This document shows positions 11,631 through 23,639 of a stretch of DNA of 64,000 nucleotides, piece by piece. Position 1 is the stretch's first letter. Each line of letters starts with the position of its first letter. This DNA comes from Larix kaempferi (taxonomy: Eukaryota; Streptophyta; Pinopsida; Pinales; Pinaceae), in assembly GCA_027924585.1 (NCBI GenBank), contig BSBM01000779.1, positions 14,991,501 to 15,055,500 on the forward strand, in the 5' to 3' direction. A program made the position numbers and the translations under genes. Under the pieces are notes generated by a model. The model did no database searches. It was not told the DNA's origin and saw only the letters and a program-made list of their open reading frames with translations.

Positions 11631-14600
11631 TGTAACATTCCCCATATTTAGCCTTAGTAAATTTTACAAATGTATATTGTAACTCTGATTATGGCCCTGG
11701 TGAGGAGTTCAAGGCCAAGGCCCCACCAATGGACCCTAAAAGTATTGTTGTGATTTACTCTTAAGTGGTAAATTCAAGATGTACGCAACTAAGCGCCAGG
11801 TAGGTGAAGTCACTAAGAAAAAGGTGAAGGGCAAGATGGCTTTCCAAAATATAACCGTAGATGATGGGTATCATCTTAGTACTGACGGTACTTGAGGAAG
11901 AGTGAGTTACGGGTAAAAACTCAAATGTTATAAGTGCCGTCATCATGGGTGGAAAGAATGGTTACTCGTCGCAAAATTTCCATTCAGTTTTAAAAATTCA
12001 CCTTTTCCATTATGAAGGTAAGTAGGATTTGATAATCCCTAGCAAACCCAAGAAAGGTCACACTTTTAATACCCTAACCTCGGTAAATAATACCAAGAAA
12101 AAAATGTGGTGAACATCTAAATGTTTCTTATAACTTAGGATTAAACTTATTTCTTAAACCTCGCCCATAGGATGATTATAAGTGTATATGTATAAGAAAG
12201 GAGAGAAGCATTTATGAGTTATATTGATATGTATGTGTATATTAAATACATTTATAAATCATGATTCTAAAAGATCTTAAGAATTTATGAGGTAATAAAG
12301 AAAATATAGGTTATCTTTATGTATTATATTATACCAATAGAATGTTGGTATAATATGAATACATATATACATATACTCCTTTATGTGTATGATAACATAT
12401 ATATATCAATGAACATACCTTATAAAGAGATGCATTAAATTGACTTAGGCATTTTATATAACTTAACATACTTAATTGAGTTATACTTGATACATAACAG
12501 GACTCAACTTAAGACATCGGTTGTTACTTGTAATACCAAGCTCCACATAGAAGGACTTTGGAACACGACCGACGGAAACGATTGTAGGTAAAGTAATTTC
12601 TGCACCTAATTCTGCTATTGCATAGTTGTATGGCGTCTTCCTTGAGTATGGTTTTTCTCCTTCACACTGGCAGAGATGTCATAGCTACATCTCCTCTGCC
12701 TTCTATCCTATTTTCATTTGACTTTTCAGTGGTTAATTCCTATACATAAATGCTAGAGACAAGAGAGTCTCTGCATTACTTGACGGAGTAAGCACTGAGG
12801 GTAAGTAACATCTACATCTTTTAGAATGATTATTTAAATACATATATGCTTGTTAGAGTTTGGATAGCGAATTCCTGCACTTAATCACAGTATGGAGTCT
12901 GAGATCTGCTCGTTTAATTAGCATTGTGCATAGTAGCTTAAAAATGTGATTTCTATGCATTTGATTTCAACCTAATAGTCGGGTCCCTATTTCTTTAGAT
13001 TAAATTTGCTTATAGTAGGCGATCTCTCTCTGCTGTTAATCACAGTTGTGCGTAGCACCTTAGAGATGAAATTTATTTACATCTTAAATCGCAACCTCGA
13101 GCTCAGGCTTTACTTTTTAAACGTAAATCTATGCATAGCATGATGGAGATGCATTTTCTTCCTTTGCAATTGAAGTGCGGTCTCTGCTCATTATTATCTC
13201 TGTCATGTATTGTATGTTAATTATACCTGCTACGAAAGTATTGACTTGTTCGTTTGCATCTAAAAAGACGTATATCCTTTTATTTAAAAAAAAAACGCTT
13301 GATCTCTGTCGTAGTTGAGCCAACCAGCGAAATAGGCGTTTTGGATTCCTAACTGAGTGTTGTGATTTATCTTTCAACCTCGATTCCCTACTACCTTTAA
13401 GGTTGGCTGATTGTATTGAGGAATCCATCCTGTCCTTATATTTTAATTCGGGTCATTTAAATTAATTAATATCTCTGTAGGATATTTTCCATCTTGATGA
13501 GTAACTCAGGGGTTTACCCTTGCTAGATTTGTCCTTTAAACTGAACTAGAAGCATAGCTATTTCTTTCCTTATGCTAGGATTGAAGTCGGGTTATGTTTT
13601 CTCTGCATACTCTTCATTTTTATTTTGGACAGAAGTGCTAATCTATGTCTTTTATGTTGAATTGAACTGAAAACATAGATCCCTGTACTTAAGCAGTAAC
13701 CCTCTGCACTATATATACATTATCCTGCTCGATGATAGCAAAATCGCTGGAGAGCCTCCGTGTTTATTCTGTGATAAAATGGATGCTTCGCCAGCGTAGA
13801 TCGCTGGAGAAACTTCTGCATTACATTTATATATACTATCATATTCAGTGATAGCAAAACCGCTGGAGAGCCTCCGTTCTTTGCACTTAATATTTTACAA
13901 TGAGAAATTTCTCTGCATTAAAACCATAGAATGATTGTTTTATCAGTTCACTTATGCTATAGTTTTATTCTTAGATCATACATTTATTTTGATTATTTTG
14001 TTTAAATTTAATATTGTTCCTGTATGATTAATATAGCAGTTTGGTGAGATCTCGAGTTGGCCAGAGATCATGCACCTTGGTTTAATTATGTTGCTTAGTG
14101 TAAACTGATTTTTGTATGATTAAAAAAATTAGTGTGAGTAGTTTGAATCCGGTATGGATATTAATATATCATTAAAAATATCCCTGTCTCGAAACTAATT
14201 TCGGTATGATAAAGAGTTAGCGCCAAATAAGTTATAACTATATGGGAATATCAATTATATTTTACTGAGTGTGTATATCAATATATTTAATATTTGATAC
14301 CTCCGCTTATAACAGATCAATGTATGATTAGTATTAGTCCTAGAGTGATAAACTCTTGGGGAAGATTTCTTGTGATACCCCATCTCGAAGAAAAATCGAT
14401 CACAGTAATATGATCTTATTATTATGTGTTTGTGGTCCCTATTGAATCCTCATTGTTGCGATACCTTGGAGATCATATTGATTGTGATGATGTTATTTAG
14501 AGGTATTAATTACCAACATACATACGTATGTTAAATGAAGGTATATTTCTATAATCATTTAAGATGGACGTCTTAAAAGTGTCCTCAAGAAAGAGGCCTT

Positions 14601-15430
14601 CGGAAGTAGTGAAATTGCAACAACTGAGTTGCAAGTTGTAGATTTTTTATTCAATTAATAAAAGAACTAACCCTCCTTTGTGGACGTAGCCCAAGTTTTG
14701 GGTGAACCACGATAAAACGGTGTTCTTGTTATGTGTCTCTTTGTGTGTAATCATCTCGTTTTGCGATGAAATTGTATCATCGACTTTCAGGTTGATTCAT
14801 CTTATGTACACCTTATGTTTATTTTGTTTTTTTTGTTGATGATGTTATGGCTTCTTTTAGGTGAAATATCTTAATGGTTGTTGATATAATTAAAATATAC
14901 AATTCATCTAATATGTCTGGGTAAAATATATTCTCCTTTAATCATGTCTTTGGCTAACAACCACAACGAAGTATTTTGATGTATTGATGCTTGTTGATTT
15001 TATAAAAATATAAGTGTATGATTCAGTAATAGACAATCCATCATTGTACTTGGCGATCATGTAAAGAACCTTATAGACATAATTATTGTAGAAACATATT
15101 TAGATTATTTATTAATGAGTAAATCTTTTATGTGGAATTTCTAGTTATTAGGGAAAGTTAATTAATTACCAATGTAGGTATCATATTGTTGGAAATAGGT
15201 TAGTTTTAGAAATTAGATGTTCTATCTCCCTTGTTTTATCAATGTCGCAAATAAAATGGAAGAGGATGACTGAAAATCAAGTAGAAAGTTTATGAATATG
15301 TAAATAATATATAAGCATGATTGATTATTATCTCAAATGTATTAAGATTGGGTAAAGTTAAATAAACACTGCGAAAAATTTACCTTGAATTTCTCAGTAA
15401 ATTACTCTTGTAAATTTTGGGTTTGTGACA
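11631..15430 (+). mobile_element. Solo LTR, 3.8 kb
   Basis: The segment begins TGTAACATTCC and ends GGTTTGTGACA, with TG...CA termini and a perfect 5-bp target-site duplication (ATCCT). No second copy of its terminus occurs inside, and no protein domain or primer site was seen, so it is best read as one very long LTR left by LTR-LTR recombination. Near its right end (about 14676-14760) it shares the GTGGACGTAGCCCAAG / GGTGAACCACGATA phrase with the R-U5 part of the copia LTRs at 29137 and 33630. It interrupts the gypsy gag-pol linker. A non-autonomous element with undetected diverged LTRs is the alternative. Confidence 0.75.
12780..13930. repeat. Degenerate internal repeats of the solo LTR
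   Basis: Phrases such as TAATCACAG...GCATAG...GAGATG and TCTCTGCAT recur irregularly. A clearer duplication carries ATAGCAAAAYCGCTGGAGAGCC at about 13735 and 13851, 116 bases apart. This resembles internally repetitive U3 sequence; function unknown. Confidence 0.5.
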
Positions 15431-15435
15431 ATCCT
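15431..15435. repeat. Target-site duplication ATCCT, right
   Basis: This is the right copy of the 5-bp duplication flanking the solo LTR. Only 13 bases of gypsy sequence (15436-15448) separate it from the DNA transposon. Confidence 0.85.
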
Positions 15436-15444
15436 CTACAATAG

Positions 15445-15448
15445 AGTA
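15445..15448. repeat. Target-site duplication AGTA, left
   Basis: AGTA flanks the left inverted repeat of the 13-kb element and recurs at 28425-28428. Removing the element and one AGTA gives an uninterrupted gypsy linker frame, which independently fixes the duplication length at four. Confidence 0.85.
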
Positions 15449-15487
15449 GGGTGTGTGCAAGAAGATGAGGGTCACTTTAGATGCAAT
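15449..15487 (+). repeat. Left terminal inverted repeat
   Basis: It matches the inverted right end at 34 of 39 positions, apart from a 9-base gap. Bases 21-30 (GGGTCACTTT) and the last nine (AGATGCAAT) are identical. Confidence 0.85.
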
Positions 15488-15606
15488 GCTACTTTTTTCA
15501 AATCTCGTTCCTGATACCTAAAACATAACGCGTTTCTGATATTTACCATCTGCCATGGTAAGACCCGAGCCTAACATGTCATTGGACATGTAGGCTAGGT
15601 AACAAT

Positions 15607-15680
15607 AACGCGTACGCGTTATGTAGTTAAAAACGCGTACGCGTTATGTATTTACAAATCGCGTACGCGATATGTAAAAC
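15607..15680. repeat. Left subterminal palindromic array (three copies)
   Basis: Copies start at 15607, 15632 and 15658. Each has a 14-base perfect dyad (AACGCGTACGCGTT or ATCGCGTACGCGAT) followed by an ATGTA-containing spacer, with a period of 25-26. A lone half-site, AACGCGTTT, lies near 15527. The position close to the terminus suggests protein-binding sites. Confidence 0.8.
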
Positions 15681-15689
15681 TAAAAATCA

Positions 15690-16780
15690 ATTTAAAAACA
15701 CAGTCGGCCGATTGCCGACCACCCGCGACACTCACGCATCAGAAACGCGAATAGAGGCGAAATTGACCCTGGACGAGGACGCTTTGTGGCCCACTCAACT
15801 ATCCGTGTTGCTCGATTTCGCTGGAGGGGAGACAAATTCACCGGTGCATTCTCATCTAGTCAGGTAATTTATTCACCCAAATCATTTTTTTGTGATTTTT
15901 TAATCCAAATTACAATTTTTTTATTGTTTAACCTAGTTTTGTAATATTGATCAAATTGGGAATAACCCAATTTGTAATTAAATTCACACCTCAAAATGAA
16001 ACCCTTTTAAAAAAACTCAAAACTTCATAATCAAACCAAAAATTGAAAAAATTAAAACTCCCCCCTTTCTACAATGTATTCATCTAAGTCACCCGACACG
16101 AGGACACGGGACACGAGTGTCCCCACCAGGCTTCAAATTTGAAGCCTTCAGGCCACTTCAAATTTTACCCACACGTCATAGAAGGCCACTTCAAATTTTA
16201 CCATGCAAAAAAAATTTAATTTCATGGTAAGCCCTTCAATAATTAAATTAACCACTACTGTTTAAAATTGCAACAGAAGGGTAGCTTCAAATTTCACCCA
16301 TCAACAATTTTTAGTGGGAAATTGGGAATGCGGCTACTATCTAGGTGACTTGGGAGTGGGACTCGCTTACTCTCCAATATCCACGTGTTCGATCATCCAT
16401 GGATCATGGACCATTGGGCCTCTAATAATATCATTGAGCAACTTACGTGGACGGGCTTACACTGAGTAGCCCATGGCTTGAACGCTTCGAAGTTCTCGTG
16501 TTTGTAGCGAGCGCTTACGTGTTTAACACATTTAATGGCATCAACAAAATTATTAAACCTGGAAGGTGGCTCATACGTGTTGTTGCTAGCGGGCTTACCA
16601 AGTTACAAGTTATCACATACCAATTCGTGAATGCTGACTCCGTGAGTTAATTGAGTATTCAATGTATAATATATTATGTTAATATGCCCCCGCGAATTTG
16701 GCATTTCAGACAAAATCCAAAATCCATAAACTTCTTGTAATGTTGCAGGTTGTTGCTCCTGCCCGTGGCCCCTACCTATA
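15690..16780. other. Transposon interior without a recognisable gene
   Basis: A GC-richer stretch (about 15700-15860) gives way to AT-rich DNA. Around 16090-16310 the phrase CTTCAAATTT recurs several times, once as the dyad GGCTTCAAATTTGAAGCC. Open frames at 15646-15867 and 16447-16650 show no recognisable domain. Confidence 0.4.
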
Positions 16781-16785
16781 GACCT

Positions 16786-16925
16786 GTGTTTTCTTTGTTG
16801 TATCAAGTTAATCCTACCATCTACGGCTCCCAGCCTCACACCCTGTGTTTTCTTTGTTGTATCAAGTCAATCCTGCAGCTCCCAAGTTCCACCTTTTGTT
16901 TTCTTTGTTGTATCAAGTCAATGCT
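16786..16925. repeat. Short tandem repeat, three copies of 51-59 bp
   Basis: TGTTTTCTTTGTTGTATCAA starts at about 16787, 16846 and 16897, each time followed by a TCAAT(C)CTG-like and a CTCCC-like phrase. The spacing of 59 then 51 bases indicates an indel between units. Confidence 0.7.
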
Positions 16926-17599
16926 GGAATTCCATGCTTCCATGGCTCCGACCATATTGCATGAATAGAAACAAGCTTTTTCTTATACCCCTATTCCACT
17001 GTGGATGAGCTACTTCCAAGTTCCACCTACCCTATCTCCTCCAGTCCTCCAGGATAGTTTGCGGAGCGAAGCTGGCAATGCCAGCCTGCCATAAACATAT
17101 TTAAAGAAATTCGTTTTCTTTGAGGAGCTCAACTTCAAGGCTGACTAGATTTTTGACATCCTATGAATTTACAGGTCTGCTATATCCACTGAAAAATAAA
17201 GCCTCTCAACTTTACTACGTTAGTAAACATTGAAATTTTGATGTACTATTACATTTTCAAATGAAAAGAATAACTTATTATTAATAAAAAAATCAAATCA
17301 TATTAATATATTAATGAATTTGAATTTAGCTTCCCAATTATATTAAAATAAATTATACATTTTAAATGATCCACAACCAAATATTATACTGAGAAGGAAA
17401 TGGAAAAAAAGGAATTTCCTCAACACAACATGCTATTTCCTTATGATGATGCTTTTACGTTTATGATTACCAACCTTGGAATCAGGTTTGGTTATCCGAA
17501 GGTGTAATATCTTCTAAGCTAAGTCAATAGGTAGGAATGTTGGTATTGATATAATTATGACAAAGTTTTATAAAGGATTAGGAACAATTCCGTTGGCTT
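16926..17599. other. AT-rich transposon interior, nothing recognised
   Basis: The stretch is AT-rich, especially 17220-17400, and has no supportable gene. A stop-interrupted coding-like stretch appears just downstream. Confidence 0.4.
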
Positions 17600-17639
17600 G
17601 TAGATGACATATTTATGGATAAAAAGCTTGTTGTTATGA

Positions 17640-19080
17640 GATAATGACATCATGCCTCAAAAACATGTCCCATACAATCTAATGTTAATGGGCGCTCTAC
17701 ATAGAAATTGGAATGTCAACATTTGTGAGTACAATAAATATGTGGATGATTTTGGCCTACTACAACTTTAATATATTGAGTGGATTGATAACCTTCACAA
17801 TTATATAAGAGATTGTAGCTATGACTAGGAGGAGAGTTAACAATGCAACAAAATCAAGTAATCGAATTTTGTGCATAAAATGAACATAAGACTCCCACCA
17901 AATTACACTGAATCTACGTCTTAACAAAAGAACTCATCGTTTCACGGGATTCCACCCCATCAATCCTTTTAACAGTAATGGCCATAACAGTTGCTACAAC
18001 CCTAGCGCGAGAAAAATCAATCGAGCTACGCATGACAATACTTGAAACCAGACTTTTTGAACTCCCTATTACGTCATAGGAATCAATACTACTTTCTCCA
18101 CAACATGTGGCACCCTCAATATCTTCCATCACCGCAATTTACATTTGATAAAAAACTTGTTCCCAAATAGTAATTACCCCATTCTTTGCTCTAAAAAGGC
18201 CTCGGTAATTACCCCATTCATGATCGAGATGTTGTGTAGGTAAACATTATATTCTGCAGGTAAAAATGGAAGTTTACGAGAAATTCTCTCATTAGTTACA
18301 CAAAATCTATTGTTGAATGGTGTTCTTCAATAATTGTAGATGGAACAAGAAGACGAGATATTTTTGGGAGGTGGTTGATGTAGATCAATCACATAGAATA
18401 ATGCATGGAATTTGTGGATTTCATTTAGTTTGAAACTCAAACAATGTTATAGTAGAAATATGAACAAGAAAATTCTATCACTCGCCATTATTCTAGGTAT
18501 AAATATTGAATTATCCTAGTTGGATGAGGACTAATCAACCATTTCACCACATTATGATCATGTCTCAAATCTTGTACAACCAAGTTTTGTGAATATGAGA
18601 TTAAATCTTATCAACTAGCATGAATACATTACATTTTGTCTATTTAGTGGACTCACACGTTGGAACTGATGTTTTTTAAAATGAACATATATGCAATGGT
18701 TTCCCTGAAAGATAATTAATGGGGCACTCACTATTTGTTGGCATGTTCCTTAAAGGCGAACCAAACCCTCATGTCTCACTAATAGATGACAATGGTGATC
18801 AACTTGTAATCAGTTTGATGGTTAATAAAGGATAATATCTAACACTGGATGACCAAACATGGAAGAAGGTTGGTTATGTATTTCAAGATTAGACTAGGTG
18901 AATCTATATACCACTTTACAAACTTAGTTTTCGATACAAACCTCAAACTACAAACAATGCCAAGGAAGCACCCATCAAAGGTATGATACTTCAAGCCTCA
19001 TTGTGAACATGAAAAGTTAATGGAGATCATTAGTAATAGACATGATCCAAATGGTCTACTTAGATGACCATAGGTAAGTA
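17640..19080 (+). pseudogene. Decayed paralogue of the 400-codon gene
   Basis: From about 18310 the plus strand reads SIVEWCSSI then FWEVVDVDQSH, and near 18970 YHFTNLVFDTN and SKVRYFKPHCEHEKLMEII. These match, in order, SIVRWCTSV, FWEVVDIDRSH, YHFTNLIIGTN and SKVRYFLPDTEHERLMETI of the minus-strand gene at 21738-23056. Many stops and several frameshifts interrupt the copy, and the Cys-rich centre is lost. The stretch 17640-17760 is also coding-like (MPQKHVPYNLMLMGAL, then YVDDFGLLQL) and may be a further upstream part, though I cannot tie it to the intact gene. The two copies face each other in inverted orientation about 2.7 kb apart. Confidence 0.75.
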
Positions 19081-19533
19081 GATAAGTAAGATTGCCTAAC
19101 ATGGTCACTCTTGTGTTATATTCCAAGGTATATGGGTTGTTTGTTAATTTTGTTAATTTTTCAATTCATTTATCCAAAGAATCATAAGCACATGAAATCC
19201 CATCAATAAGAACAATGGTCTTTTTCAACACCACCAAAGAAAAAATCAGAAAAATAAAATGACCTACTTCAAAAATTATTTTATGGCTTATTGTGCATGG
19301 TCCATCAAACAAAAGGTAAACAAACACAATTATATGGCCTACAATGTAGGTCTTTTGATGCTCTATTTCACAAGGTTTTAACAAACACACTTGTTGTGAT
19401 CATCATTAAAGTCTACAATTTCTTTCAATGAATGTGCCAAATTGACCTAACAACATAGGAAATTGAAAACCACATCCATTGAAAGGAATAATTCAGTTTT
19501 TTTTGTCATGAATTAATTTACTATCATGGATTT
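19081..19533. other. AT-rich spacer, no gene seen
   Basis: This links the decayed paralogue to the GC-rich satellite. The minus-strand frame 19166-19390 is hydrophobic but not recognisable. Confidence 0.4.
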
Positions 19534-20660
19534 ATGGCTGTTGGCAGTGTTCCCACGTCGGCATTGCCCACACACACTTGCGGGAGCCAACGGCACGCAA
19601 TTTTCTTGCTCCGTTTGCTTTTTGGCTCCCGGACGGAAATTCACCAAGTGTCCCTGAACGGCATTTTCATGCGACTTGCAACTCGACATAACTCGGAAAC
19701 CGGACGTCGGACCGACGAACCGTCGACTCCATTGGTCTCCTGGCGTGCGATTACCTCTAGGGGGCCCTCTCCCTCGTCTCCCCATGGCCCAGTGGCTTCA
19801 TTGTGCATTCATTTCGTAAACTAGGGTTTTGCTCAGTGTGGGAGTGTGCAATTTTTGCACACAGGGGTCAACTTTGGAAAATCATCCACCGGGCAAGTAT
19901 GGCTAGTGTTCCTAGCCCGAACCTATCTAGACACACCTGCAGGACTCCCCGGAACCCGGTTTTGTTGCATGGTTGGAGTTCTATGCCCCCGGTAGGTATC
20001 CAGCAAGTGTCCCTGAAGGCCTTCTGGTAGTGAGACGGGACGAGCCATAGAATGAAGACCATGGCTCGGATCGACGAACCGTCGACTCCGTTGGATTCAG
20101 CACACCGGGATAGTGCCAGGGGTGCCCCTCCCCTCCTACCCGGTGGCCCATGTGTCACCTTGCAGGTCCATCTTTGAAACTAGGGTTTTGCTCAGTGTGG
20201 GAGTGTGCAATTTTTGCACACGGGGGTCAACTTTGGAAAATCATCCACCGGGCAAGTATGGCTAGTGTTCCTAGCCCGAACCTGTCTAGACACACCTGCA
20301 GGTCTCCCCGGAACCCGGTTTTGTTGCATGGTTGGAGTTCTATGCCCCCGGTAGGTATCCAGCAGGTGTCCCTAAAGGCCTTCTGGTAGTGAGACGGGAC
20401 GAGCCATAGAATGAAGACCGTGGCTCGGATCGACGAACCGTCGACTCCGTTGGATTCAGCACACCGGGATAGTGCCAGGGGTGCCCCTCCCCTCCTACCC
20501 GGTGGCCCATGTGTCACCTTGCAGGTCCATCTTTGAAACTAGGGTTTTGCTCAGTGTGGGAGTGTGCAATTTTTGCACACGGGGGTCAACTTTGGAAAAT
20601 CATCCACCGGGCGGGTATGGCTAGTGTTCCTAGCCCGAACCTGCCTAGACACTTTGGAAA
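19534..20660. repeat. 359-bp GC-rich satellite, about three copies
   Basis: AAACTAGGGTTTTG begins at 19818, 20177 and 20536, giving an exact period of 359. The two full units differ at only a few positions. The region 19534-19817 is a more diverged upstream unit sharing the GACGAACCGTCGACTCC core, and the third unit stops at about 20652. GC content is far above the flanks. The repeated frames across the units (for example 19868-20158 and 20227-20517) arise from the repeat itself. It does not match plant 5S rRNA; a relation to ribosomal spacer or subtelomeric DNA is possible but unproven. Confidence 0.85.
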
Positions 20661-21737
20661 CTAGGGTTTTGCAGGTCCATGATGATGATGAAGATGTTGA
20701 TGATGATGGCTTGGTCTAAGGTGGTGCTCTCAACTAGCTAATTCATTATGAAATATTTAACAAGACATGAATTAAATTTAATATAAGTGTATTGTTTAAT
20801 ATAGTGAGCATGAATTGAATTAATTTTGTTGGGTGAAGCCAATAACCAACATGATGAACATAATATAATTTTAGGGTTTACTGATCATATGTAAAAAATG
20901 GATTAAAAAACACAATTATTATAATTTTAGTTTAATGTTTATCCACTTTAATCCATATATTTTTTAGTTTTGACTATGAATACACAATAATTATTATATA
21001 TATATATGTGTGTGTTTTTGTGTGGATAACTTAGAGATGTATAATAAAAATGGGTAAAAGGTGGTTGTCACTAGAGACTTTCATAGTTGTATAGTGAAAA
21101 TGTAATAGCTATTAAAATTTGGATTAGAAAATTATTAAAGAAAATAAATTCTATAGAAATGGGTAAAAGGTGGTTGTCGCTAGATTAAGAGAGACTTTCA
21201 TAGTTGTATAGTGTACAATTGTCTAGTGGTTATGGCAGTGATGTGTAAAATCTTATGATCACATGAAAGAGATCACAAATAGGTTCATAAAACTAAGAAC
21301 AACAATACTTTGAGCAATTTTTCAAAGGAAACTAGAATAGAGCCAGTAAAGAGAAAAAAATACTAAAAACTTGATTTCATACTAAAATGAATGAAAAATG
21401 GTTTTACATAAAGAAATTTGAATTACTCAAGGAACCAATTCGATTGTCTAGTGATTCATAAGGATTTAGTTGGGCTTAACATAGAGCTTAAATGCCCTTA
21501 AAGTTAGCTAAGCAACCTCTCAAACATGATTAATATATGGTTTACTGATCATATGAACATAATATAATTTTAATCCATCTCTTGTAAATTTGGCATATCA
21601 AGAACGCAAAATTGACATATTCATATGAAACATACATGTGAAAATTGAGCATATATCAATATTCAATTACAAATAGTGAAAATAGTATAGTATTAAAAGT
21701 ATGTAACGTACCTCATCATGCTAGATCCCACCTATTA
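20661..21737. other. AT-rich spacer with a local duplication
   Basis: Immediately after the truncated satellite unit there is a short GAT-type run (about 20680-20710) resembling the block at 24-26.6 kb. The phrase GGGTAAAAGGTGGTTGTC...ACTTTCATAGTTGTATAGTG occurs near 21051 and again near 21161. No gene was seen. Confidence 0.5.
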
Positions 21738-23056
21738 TCATACAACCAAGCCCTCCGGATCATCTCTTATACTGATGGTCTCCATTAGTCTCTCGTGCTC
21801 TGTATCCGGTAAGAAGTAGCGTACCTTCGATGTATTTCGACTAGGCATTGTTCGTACCTGAAGGTTTGTGCCAATGATTAAGTTGGTAAAGTGATATACA
21901 CTTGCACCTGGTTTGTAATCCCTGTAAACATATCCACCCTTCTTTCTTCCATTGCTGTCCCGTGTCAAGTATTCACCTTTAACAACCATAGACCCAGTTG
22001 GAAAGTGGTTGTTTTCATCGTCAGTCATGGACACAATGAGGGTTTGCTTTCCATCTATACAGCGTGCCAACCAGTATTCATCACCCCATTCAGTATCTTT
22101 TGAGGCAACCACTGCGTATATGTGCCCTGCATTATATGATTGTAGGTATATGATCAAAATATTTTTCGTGCGATACAAGGCCATTAATGTGCATTTGAAG
22201 ACTACGTAAACAAACAAAAAATGTTAAGAAAATGCATCATACCGGGTTGTACAAGGTCTGAGACATGATCAAAATCTGCAGAAATAGATGATTGGTCTTC
22301 TTCCAACGGAGTTAACTCAACAATTGCACGCTGATCAAGTGGAAGTGATATGCGATCCCATCCATCAACCCAATCCAATGATTCACACCCATCCCAGTCA
22401 CCATCACAACAAGGCGGGCAAAAACAAGCAAGTTTTCTGGTCCAAATTTCAAATACTGGGTTATCAGAGCTTCGAACCGAATGAAAGCCACGAGTCCCAG
22501 GCACAGTCTTGCATTCCCATGCATGTGAACGATCTATGTCTACCACCTCCCAAAAAAATCTCTCCACATGTCTCTTTCTTGTGGATTCTACTCGCATAGT
22601 TGATTCCTCTCCCATTACTGACGTGCACCACCTGACTATAGATTGAGCATTTAGAATAGTAGATTCTGTAGATACTTTCAATTCCTCTCTTCGTAGGGCT
22701 GTTTTGACACATGCTCCGGCTCCATCATGCTCTTGAGATGGTAACTTATCACTTTGACTTGAAGTGGGAATTGAAACATCCCCTAATGAGCACCTACATT
22801 TTGCTTCTTGATTACTTCCATGGGGTGCTTGTTCAACAACTATTGTGGAAATTGAAGGTCCCTCTTGTCGTGGATTAATAGGATGAACCATGGTATCCTC
22901 TACAATTGGATTTGGATTAGTTTCCAAAGAAAGCCTCCGATTCATCATGTATATTCTTTTCTTTTCTTTCTCTTCTTCAATGACTTCTTGAGGTCTCTTC
23001 TTCCTTGTTGATTTGTTTACTCGGTTACGTGCATTCCCCATCACCACAATGATCAA
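21738..23056 (-). CDS. Two-exon gene for a 400-residue Cys-containing protein of unknown function
   Basis: Exon 1 (23056-22243) and exon 2 (22126-21738) join across a 116-base GT-AG intron with a codon split one base in, giving 400 residues and no internal stop. Residues 11-45 are Lys/Arg/Glu-rich. Residues 138-185 hold SIVRWC and FWEVVDIDRSH. Residues 186-235 hold GTRGFHSVRSS and then CFCPPCC with a further Cys at 224, plausibly a metal-binding knot. Exon 2 holds an IYAVVASKD...YWLARC stretch and YHFTNLIIGTN. The start could instead be Met6, and upstream exons may exist. A decayed homologue lies inverted at 17640-19080. A GT...CFC pattern of this kind occurs in transposon-associated proteins, which fits its place inside a transposon, but I assign no function. 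Confidence 0.65.
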
Positions 23057-23469
23057 TTCAATATAGTTTGTTTTTGTTGCTCCTCAATTACAAGCTCTTC
23101 AATAATAAGCAAATGGAAGTTCTTCCTTGTTGGTCTTGAAGCTTGATATCTTACCTTGTGTGCTCCTCAAATATAGGCAAAATGAATCTTTCAAAGGCCT
23201 TATCTTTGGTGTTCTTCAATTGGAGATTCTTCAAGCTTGCTAATTATTTTCTTCAAATATGGCCATATAACCCAACACCAAAGTGAGCAACCATGAAAGA
23301 TGTCCTCAATGCTGCACCTGCATAAAAAAAAATGATGGAGTTGGTGTAGAATGTGAAAATTTTCAGACGCTGGCTCGTGCTGTTCGAAAAATCGCGGGAT
23401 TGTTGCTTTCGTTCGGACAGAGTGAAGTTGCTCTCGGACAGCAACAGTCCATTATTTCTGGAGTTACAA
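23057..23469. other. 5' flank of the 400-codon gene
   Basis: This would hold the promoter and any upstream exon of the minus-strand gene. Short CTTCAA / CTCAAATA phrases recur. A frame at 23253-23591 on the minus strand crosses the palindromic array and is not considered coding. Confidence 0.4.
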
Positions 23470-23547
23470 AACGCGTACGCGTTATATAAATATAAAACGC
23501 GTGCGCGATATGTAGTGACAAAACGCGAACGCGATATAGTCAAGCAC
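23470..23547. repeat. Internal palindromic 26-bp array (three copies)
   Basis: Copies start at 23470, 23496 and 23522, exactly 26 bases apart, with cores AACGCGTACGCGTT, AACGCGTGCGCGAT and AACGCGAACGCGAT. It belongs to the same family as the two subterminal arrays, and its presence here could mark the end of an inner nested element. Confidence 0.8.
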
Positions 23548-23639
23548 AATAAATAGGTTAGGTGCACGGCTAGGGCAACGAACAAAATCAAAGAAAAGTA
23601 ATAATTTATATGATTGCATACAAAACAAATGTTTTGTAT

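Noticed and set aside
19868-20517. Two nearly identical 96-codon minus-strand frames
   Set aside because: They are the same segment of adjacent 359-bp satellite units, so their similarity reflects the repeat and not a gene family.
19534-20660. 5S or 45S rRNA gene in the GC-rich satellite
   Set aside because: No 5S box or rRNA core sequence is recognisable; a spacer origin remains only a possibility.
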